A stretch of 38,263 nucleotides of DNA from CAZWFW01 sp964633445 (GTDB lineage Archaea; Undinarchaeota; CAZWFW01), in the NCBI GenBank assembly GCA_964633445.1, contig CAZWFW010000004.1, positions 1-38,263 of the forward strand, read 5' to 3'. Of the stretch, positions 33,595-38,263 are shown in pieces. A program made the translations under genes and the position numbers. The number at the start of each line of letters is the position of its first letter. Within the stretch, counting starts at the first letter, position 1. The notes under the pieces were generated by a model that saw nothing but the letters and a program-made list of their open reading frames with translations, was not told where the DNA came from and made no database searches.

Positions 33595-35429
33595 GGTTGT
33601 TATTTATCCATGCAGACTACATAAGGTTTCTTGCGAAGGAAAAAGCGATTGTTGATGCTGAAGAAGTTACAGAGAAGGAGAGGAAGGTTGATAATTGCCT
33701 AGTTGTATTTGTTGCTGTTGAACAGGGGGATGACGACAACACTGTTGGCAATGCTATAAGTGAAATTGATAAAGTAGCAAATACTCTCAAGATCAGAAAA
33801 GTTGTTCTATACCCTTGGGTTCACCTAACCAGTAATCCAGCTTCGCCTCCCATTGCTCTTGACCTGCTAAGGAAGATGCAACAAAGGTTAGCTAATGATT
33901 ACGATGTTTGCAGAGCCCCATTCGGCTGGTATAAGGAATTTGAGCTTAAATGCAAGGGTCACGCACTTGCTGAGCTTTCTAGGGAAATTAGGGCTGAAAT
34001 CGTTTCTAAGGCGCTTAGAGATGAGGAAAAGCTCAAATCTTACTGGTACATTATGACACCCGATGGCACTTTGCATGAAATTGATAACTTTGACTTTAAG
34101 GACCATAAAAATCTGGAGAAATTTGTTAGCTATGAGATAAAGAAAGATAGAAGGGTTAAAGAGGAACCTCCCCATGTTAAACTTATGAGAAGATTGGAAA
34201 TTGCAGATTACGAAGATGGCAGCGATCCCGGAAACTTGAGATACTATCCAAAGGGTAGGTTAATCAAGTTGTTGCTTGAAAGATGGATAAGAGAGAAAAT
34301 GTTAAAACTTGGGGCTATGGAGGTTGAAACTCCAGTGATGTATGACTTTGCCCATCCTGCGCTGGCAAAGTACTTGCATAGATTCCCTGCAAGACAATAC
34401 ATCGTTAAATCTGCGAAAAAAACTTTATTCTTAAGATTTGCAGCATGCTTTGGTCAATTTTTGATGAAAAAGGATATGGTAATTTCATACAGAGATCTTC
34501 CTCTAAAATTATTTGAAATTACTCGATATAGCTTTAGACTTGAAAAACGTGGCGAGTTAACAGGGTTAAGAAGATTGAGAGCATTCACCATGCCAGATAT
34601 GCATACACTATGCAATGACCTAGAGGAAGCTAAGCAAGAATTCTTTAAGCAATATAAAGCTTGCATTGAATGCATGCATGATATAGGTTTAAGCAAGGAG
34701 GATTATGAGGTTGCTATAAGATTTACTAAAGATTTCTTTGAGAAAAACAAGGAATTTATAAGATCTCTAGTTAGGCTTATTAACAAGCCAATACTTATAG
34801 AAATGTGGGAGGAAAGGCCTTTCTACTTCATATTAAAATTTGAGTTTAACTTTATCGATGCACTTTGCAAAGCATCTGCACTATCTACTGTGCAAATAGA
34901 TGTTGAAAATGCCGAACGCTACAATATTGTTTACTACGATGAGGATGGAAGTGCTAAGCACCCTATAATTTTGCACGCAAGCTTAAGTGGTGCTCTTGAG
35001 CGTTGTATGTACGCTATGCTTGAAAAAGCTTACATGAGAAAAATTGCTTGCTTACCAACATGGCTTAGCCCTACTCAAGTAAGAGTTATCCCTGTCTCAG
35101 AAAAATATGTTGAGTTTGCTAACCAGATTATGGAGGAATTAGAGAGCGCTAAGATAAGAGTTGACATAGATGATAGAGATGAAAGCGTTGCAAGAAAGAT
35201 AAGAGATGCTGAGAGAGAATGGATTCCATATATTTTAGTAGTTGGAGAAAAGGAAATGCAAAGCAAGGAAATTGCCGTTAGAGTAAAACCTGAGAGAAAG
35301 GTTGTTAAAATGAAGATTAAGGATTTGATTGAGAGAATTAAAGAAGAATGCAAAAATAAACCAATTGAGCCTATAAATATTCCAAAATATCTTAGCAAAA
35401 GACCAATTTTTGTTTCTTTGCAAGATTGA
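33591..35429 (+). CDS. thrS: Threonyl-tRNA synthetase, archaeal type with editing domain
   Basis: A 612-residue class II synthetase charging tRNA(Thr). The first 140 or so residues are the archaeal editing domain, related to D-Tyr deacylases, that removes mis-attached Ser (MRLLFIHADYIRFLAKEKAI, then VVLYPWVHLTSNPASPP). The catalytic core has class II motif 2 in LFEITRYSFRLEKRGELTG-type sequence, RAFTMPDMHTLC, and motif 3 around ASLSGALERCMYAMLEKA; the anticodon domain (LPTWLSPTQVRVIPVSEKY) closes the protein. Full length, so no split editing subunit is needed. Overlaps the small protein by 4 bp. Confidence 0.97.
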   Translation: MRLLFIHADYIRFLAKEKAIVDAEEVTEKERKVDNCLVVFVAVEQGDDDNTVGNAISEIDKVANTLKIRKVVLYPWVHLTSNPASPPIALDLLRKMQQRLANDYDVCRAPFGWYKEFELKCKGHALAELSREIRAEIVSKALRDEEKLKSYWYIMTPDGTLHEIDNFDFKDHKNLEKFVSYEIKKDRRVKEEPPHVKLMRRLEIADYEDGSDPGNLRYYPKGRLIKLLLERWIREKMLKLGAMEVETPVMYDFAHPALAKYLHRFPARQYIVKSAKKTLFLRFAACFGQFLMKKDMVISYRDLPLKLFEITRYSFRLEKRGELTGLRRLRAFTMPDMHTLCNDLEEAKQEFFKQYKACIECMHDIGLSKEDYEVAIRFTKDFFEKNKEFIRSLVRLINKPILIEMWEERPFYFILKFEFNFIDALCKASALSTVQIDVENAERYNIVYYDEDGSAKHPIILHASLSGALERCMYAMLEKAYMRKIACLPTWLSPTQVRVIPVSEKYVEFANQIMEELESAKIRVDIDDRDESVARKIRDAEREWIPYILVVGEKEMQSKEIAVRVKPERKVVKMKIKDLIERIKEECKNKPIEPINIPKYLSKRPIFVSLQD

Positions 35430-35457
35430 ATAATTTCATTTAGGGAATACATAAATT

Positions 35458-35687
35458 ATGCAGGTTGCTAAAAGCATTACGGTGAAGGTCGAAAATTCTT
35501 TTGAAGAAAACTTATTTCTGGAGAAGTAACCACTAAGGATTTGAAAAATCTTTTACATCAAAAGCTTTACAAACAAATTAGAGAAATTTTTGATATAAGT
35601 TCTCAAACCGTTCAAGAAATTAGAGATACAGTCGTAGGGGTTATTAACTCCTATGCTCAATTGGTTAAAAAATGGTAAAAAATCCCT
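35458..35687 (+). pseudogene. tnpB N-terminal remnant
   Basis: Frame pieces read MQVAKSITVKVENSFEENLF, then after a stop and shift DLKNLLHQKLYKQIREIFDI and DTVVGVINSYAQLVKKW. This is the N-terminal region of an IS200/IS605-type TnpB (the K-x-L-x-x-x-L-Y-x-x-I-R segment and the Q-x-x-x-E-I-R-D helix). The catalytic part is missing. After it comes a GC-rich end with hairpins, so most of the gene was deleted internally and only the two ends remain. Inactive. Confidence 0.65.
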
Positions 35688-35695
35688 CCAAAACG

Positions 35696-35785
35696 GGCGT
35701 TTGTCAGCCGTCTCGATGCTCCCTCCTCGTTAGGGGAGGTCGAGCAAACTCCGCACTTTAGGGCGGGGCAGCTGACCTACACTAT
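35696..35785 (+). ncRNA. Three-way-junction structure at a transposon end
   Basis: A GC-rich patch in AT-rich DNA that folds on paper as a closed three-way junction: outer stem GTCAGC/GCTGAC (35703-35708 with 35771-35776), hairpin A with CTCGA/TCGAG (35712-35744) and inner CCTCC/GGAGG, hairpin B with CCGC/GCGG around ACTTTAGG (35751-35766). The CTTTAG-type loop in a GC stem recalls IS200/IS605 subterminal hairpins, and one frame reads TPHFRAG, like tnpB C-termini that overlap such ends. It may be a remnant right end. The stretch 35790-35954 beyond it shows no gene. Confidence 0.5.
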
Positions 35786-35954
35786 AAAACCTAAAGATCA
35801 GGTTTTAGCCTAAATTGCAGCGTCTTTTAAGACAAATTGGAGGATCAAAACCAGTTCCAGACATTCATATATAGCTTCAATTTACATAAATAGATATGAA
35901 GAGCTGGTTACGACGATAATTTTTTAGACATTGCAAAAATCTCTAATTTAAAAG

Positions 35955-36161
35955 TTAACCTCCAGTAACCACCTTAATCATCTTAATTAACATATTATCT
36001 TTGACCTTCATGTTATCAGGTACAATTTTACCCTCAACAACGGCAAGATATTCTTCAGGATTTATGCCAAGTTTCTCCATAACATCTTCAATGGTACCTC
36101 CTTCATCTACTTCAACAAGTTTTTCCTTATCTTTAAGCAAAATCTTAACTTTCATTAGCAT
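35955..36161 (-). CDS. Ubiquitin-like sulfur carrier/modifier ending in Gly-Gly
   Basis: A 66-68-residue beta-grasp protein of the MoaD/ThiS/SAMP type: KVKILLKDKEKLVEV strand pair, then a Gly-rich turn and helix (GTIEDVMEKLGI), YLAVVEGKIVPDN and a C-terminal VVTGG. The terminal Gly-Gly is the site of activation by an E1-like enzyme, for sulfur transfer (for example to TtuA) or protein conjugation. Start is Met1 or Met3 (MKVKIL); the latter is more typical. It starts 7 bp after the PIN-like gene, so it may be co-transcribed with it. No E1 gene is in the window. Confidence 0.8.
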   Translation of the reverse strand: MLMKVKILLKDKEKLVEVDEGGTIEDVMEKLGINPEEYLAVVEGKIVPDNMKVKDNMLIKMIKVVTGG

Positions 36162-36168
36162 ACTTTTC

Positions 36169-36628
36169 CTATAGGTTACTCTGAATTCTTCCTAGATATG
36201 CTTTTAGAAAATCTTCGCGCAAATCTATCTTATATCCAAATTTTTTAAAATCTAGTAACTTTTCATCAGTAGTTACTAGTACACCATCAGGAATCGCTTG
36301 CAAAATCTGAAATAGATACTGGTCTTTCCTTGGAACTTTTTTTAGCTTTAGTGGGAGCATCTTCTCTTTTTTCAGTATTTCACATTTTTCAGAGTTAATT
36401 AAAAAAGTTTGATAAAAATATTTACTTATTTTACGTATTTCTAGGGAGGAGTCTCTCATCAGCTTACTATAAAACTTTTTTAAAAAAGGGCTACCTCAAG
36501 AACCACCAACTGTCGCATTTTTCCTCAACACTTTCCAGAAATTTGAAGGCTTCTCTTTGTTTTTCCTTACCGTTTTCTCCTTTTAAATCATAGATCAACC
36601 ACTCATCAGGGATTATATAAACACTCAT
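36169..36628 (-). pseudogene. PIN-like protein gene with a frameshift
   Basis: The frame beginning at the ATG at 36628 reads MSVYIIPDEWLIYDLKGENG and KEKQREAFKFLESVEEKCDS then meets TAG; one base away the downstream frame continues SPFLKKFYSKLMRDSSLEIR, VPRKDQYLFQILQ, DGVLVTTDEKLLDFKKFGYK and LREDFLKAYLG. The rebuilt protein, about 152 residues, fits a PIN-like ribonuclease: acidic residue near the start (PDEW), a second acidic region (KDQYLF), and D near TTDEKL. PIN proteins cut RNA, often as toxins. The frameshift is at about 36478-36500. The next gene upstream ends 4 bp away. Confidence 0.65.
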
Positions 36629-36632
36629 TACT

Positions 36633-37826
36633 CTATTTTAAGAAATTTTTTAATATCTTCAAGTTCATCCTCAATAAAGGATCTAAGGCCTCCTTCAACT
36701 TGCCCATTCTCAGATACCTTCTGAGATTTAAATAATGTTTCTTTTTCTCTCTCTTTTCAGCAAAAAATATAGTTATTTCTTGTGGTTTGAGTTCTTTACG
36801 AGAAACAAGGCTCAAAAATGCCAATAAAAACGATTCGCTATGTGTAGAAATTAGGAAGTTTTTGTTTTTATCCTTAGCAATCTTAGCTAAAGCATGAGCA
36901 AGTCTTCTTATAGCCTTTGGGTGAAGATGGATTTCAGGTTCTCCAATGCAAATCATATTAGCATCTTCATGCAAAGACTTTGTTAAAAGCCAGACAAGCT
37001 GATTTATGCCAAATCCGTCATTAACAATATCTGCGGAAGTACCTAATGGTTTTTCTGTTGTAATTAGAGAGAAAAGAGAAGTTCCAGGTTTTACATGTAC
37101 ATGAAGATCTCTGTTTGCAATCATTTCAAGGTAATTGCTTGTCTCACGAACAATCCACTGATTATTAGCTAAAAAAGTTGCTATTTCATCTTCCGTCTGA
37201 AATTTCTCAATTGAAACTACAGAATAAAGTGGTTTAGAAAAACCCCGCTTTAAAGGAACAAAATCTATCTTTTTAGAAACTTCTACTATACTGTTTAAAA
37301 TCTCAGCTATTTTTCTTGCCTTTTCGGAGGATTTTGGAGATTGCTTTGCTGGCAAAACTTCAGCTACAACGCCATTCCATTTAATTTTAAATTTTTCCCC
37401 ATCCAATTCAATTTCCCTTTCGTCTTTTTGATTAAGTGGATAAGGAAAAGAACATGCTATTTTTAGTTCAGTTTTCAAATATCCCTCAGCTCTCAATAAA
37501 AATTCACCAGCTTTTTCCCTTAAAGTAATCCTATAATTTAGTTTAGTATTAGCTTTCTTTGTTTCAATTTCAAATACAATTGGAAGCCTTATCTTATGAT
37601 CAAATACTACAGATTCAAAATTACCAAGATTTATAAAAACCTAAATTAAAGAAATTTTATATAGATTGGTTAGATTCAGAACAATATTTCTAAAAACTAA
37701 TAAAGAATAAAGAAGACTAGATTTGCCAGTAGCATTAGGACCATAAATTATAGTTATAGGGGTAAGCTTTATACTTTGAGATTTAATAGACCTAAAATTT
37801 TCTAATTTAAAGCTAAAATTGCACAT
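36633..37826 (-). pseudogene. OLD/AAA-type ATPase interrupted by one in-frame TAG
   Basis: A single frame of 398 codons is open apart from one TAG at 37641-37643. In order: N-terminal strand MCNFSFKLENFRSIKSQSIK, Walker A IYGPNATGKSSLLYSL, (TAG), then INLGNFESVVFDHK, a long insert domain, ABC-like signature VNDGFGINQLVWLL, Walker B ICIGEPEIHLHPKAIRRL and H-loop STHSESFLL. This matches the AAA_15/AAA_21 group related to OLD proteins. The stop falls between Walker A and the signature; termination there would give a dead 61-residue peptide. It is followed 4 bp later by the PIN-like gene. A TATA-like CCTTTATAAAAT sits about 25 bp before the start. Confidence 0.75.
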
Positions 37827-37861
37827 ATTTTTATTATGGTTTTTATTTTATAAAGGACCTG

Positions 37862-38263
37862 TCAACCTACCACCTCCTGTATACAACAAGTTATACAATC
37901 CGCAAAACTCAAGCAAAATTCGTAAACTGCTTTAAATTTCCCAGTAAGGCTCTTAGCATGAAAACAATTATAAAATCTCTTGGTTCTATGCTTCAGCAGG
38001 AAAAAACCATTGCTCAATTACATTCCTTAAAGCATAGCCATACCATGGTCCTCTATCGCAAAGAATTAGTTTTGACTTGCCAATGCAAACTTTCAGCACT
38101 TTTTTCATAAAAATTTAAAGCATCTAAACTACTGTGCCACTTACTTGTATATATTGCAATTATTTCGTTGCTATTAACATCTATTGCAGCAAAAAGTAAA
38201 AACCATAGGGCTTGCTTTGTCTCATATTGCAACAGCTTTGCGCTTCTTTTTCTTTGGGTTAAA
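37862..38263 (-). pseudogene. Decayed DDE transposase, running off the window edge
   Basis: Minus-strand pieces of a DDE transposase in several frames: AAIDVNSNEIIAIYTSKWHS, SSLDALNFYEK, then after a shift KVLKVCIGKSKLILCDRGPW and YGYALRNVIEQW (second catalytic Asp region), and HRTKRFYNCFHAKSLTGKFK near the end, stopping at TGA (37862-37864). The pattern resembles the IS6/IS240-like group of archaeal elements. Stops and shifts rule out function. The 5' part is beyond the window. It lies directly upstream of the ATPase gene's promoter. Confidence 0.7.

Noticed and set aside
6237..37870. A short shared word GTAGGTTGACA at about 6240 and (reverse) 37862-37873 suggesting a common transposon end
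   Set aside because: Only 11 bases match, with no shared flanks or duplications; one of the sites lies inside the transposase tail coding sequence. Chance is a sufficient explanation.
1..38263. CRISPR array, prophage or replication origin in the window
   Set aside because: No regularly spaced repeats, no phage structural genes, and no clear origin repeats (ORB-like) were seen, although MCM is present.

Overview
The window is from an archaeon, probably a thermophile. Supporting signs are a 7S (archaeal-type) SRP RNA, an MCM helicase, GatD of the archaeal tRNA-Gln amidation pathway, archaeal-type TyrRS/ProRS/ThrRS, a presenilin-type membrane protease, PhoU fused to an AbrB-like domain, and two genes related to di-myo-inositol phosphate synthase (a solute of hyperthermophiles). 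The DNA is AT-rich, genes are tightly packed, and divergent gene pairs are separated by only about 40-55 bp with TATA-like boxes roughly 25 bp before start codons, which suggests leaderless transcripts. I cannot place the lineage more precisely from the sequence.

Layout. 1-1206: an H-NOX-like (heme/NO sensor fold) gene overlapping a small helical partner gene, with a decayed copy of the partner just upstream. 1203-8103 (mostly minus): gatD, then two paralogous CDP-alcohol phosphotransferase genes that share a 246-bp identical tract inside diverged sequence (gene conversion), an orphan membrane protein between them, a creatininase-family gene overlapping the second, and a graveyard of decayed genes at 3.9-5.0 kb. 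8155-13660: two TtuA/Ncs6-like tRNA thiolation enzymes, tyrS, yjbQ, a frameshifted unknown gene and an unknown Cys-containing gene. 13710-16462: NTPase (YjjX), cis-prenyltransferase, ProRS and, 38 bp after ProRS, tRNA-Pro(GGG). 16.5-17.35 kb: a decayed TnpB whose hairpin-rich 3' end abuts a glutamine synthetase gene that has lost its 5' three quarters. 17501-22919: a replication-centred operon: MCM carrying an intein with a decayed homing endonuclease, presenilin-like protease, RPA-like OB-fold protein, AbrB-PhoU regulator. 22920-23773: a broken 5-formyl-THF cyclo-ligase-like gene and the SRP RNA, divergently placed. 23845-30445: a cell-envelope region (anchored Lon-type protease, 820-aa beta-domain repeat protein, DUF63 membrane protein, PadR regulator, decayed secreted protein, Cys-repeat surface protein). 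30445-35429: dihydropteroate-synthase-like, SufC, SpoIIM-like, a small unknown protein and ThrRS. 35430-38263: a deleted TnpB element with a three-way-junction structure, a ubiquitin-like sulfur-carrier/modifier, a PIN-like gene and an OLD/AAA-type ATPase (both broken by single changes), and a decayed DDE transposase at the edge.

Themes. (1) tRNA biology: GatD, three synthetases, two thiolases, a possible sulfur-carrier protein and tRNA-Pro. (2) Extensive recent gene decay: at least ten broken genes, many with one disruptive base, so assembly or sequencing error must be excluded. (3) Candidates for new biology: the archaeal H-NOX/partner pair, the ATPase/PIN pair, the paired phosphotransferases with a dead nucleotidyltransferase domain, and the TnpB-end RNA structures.
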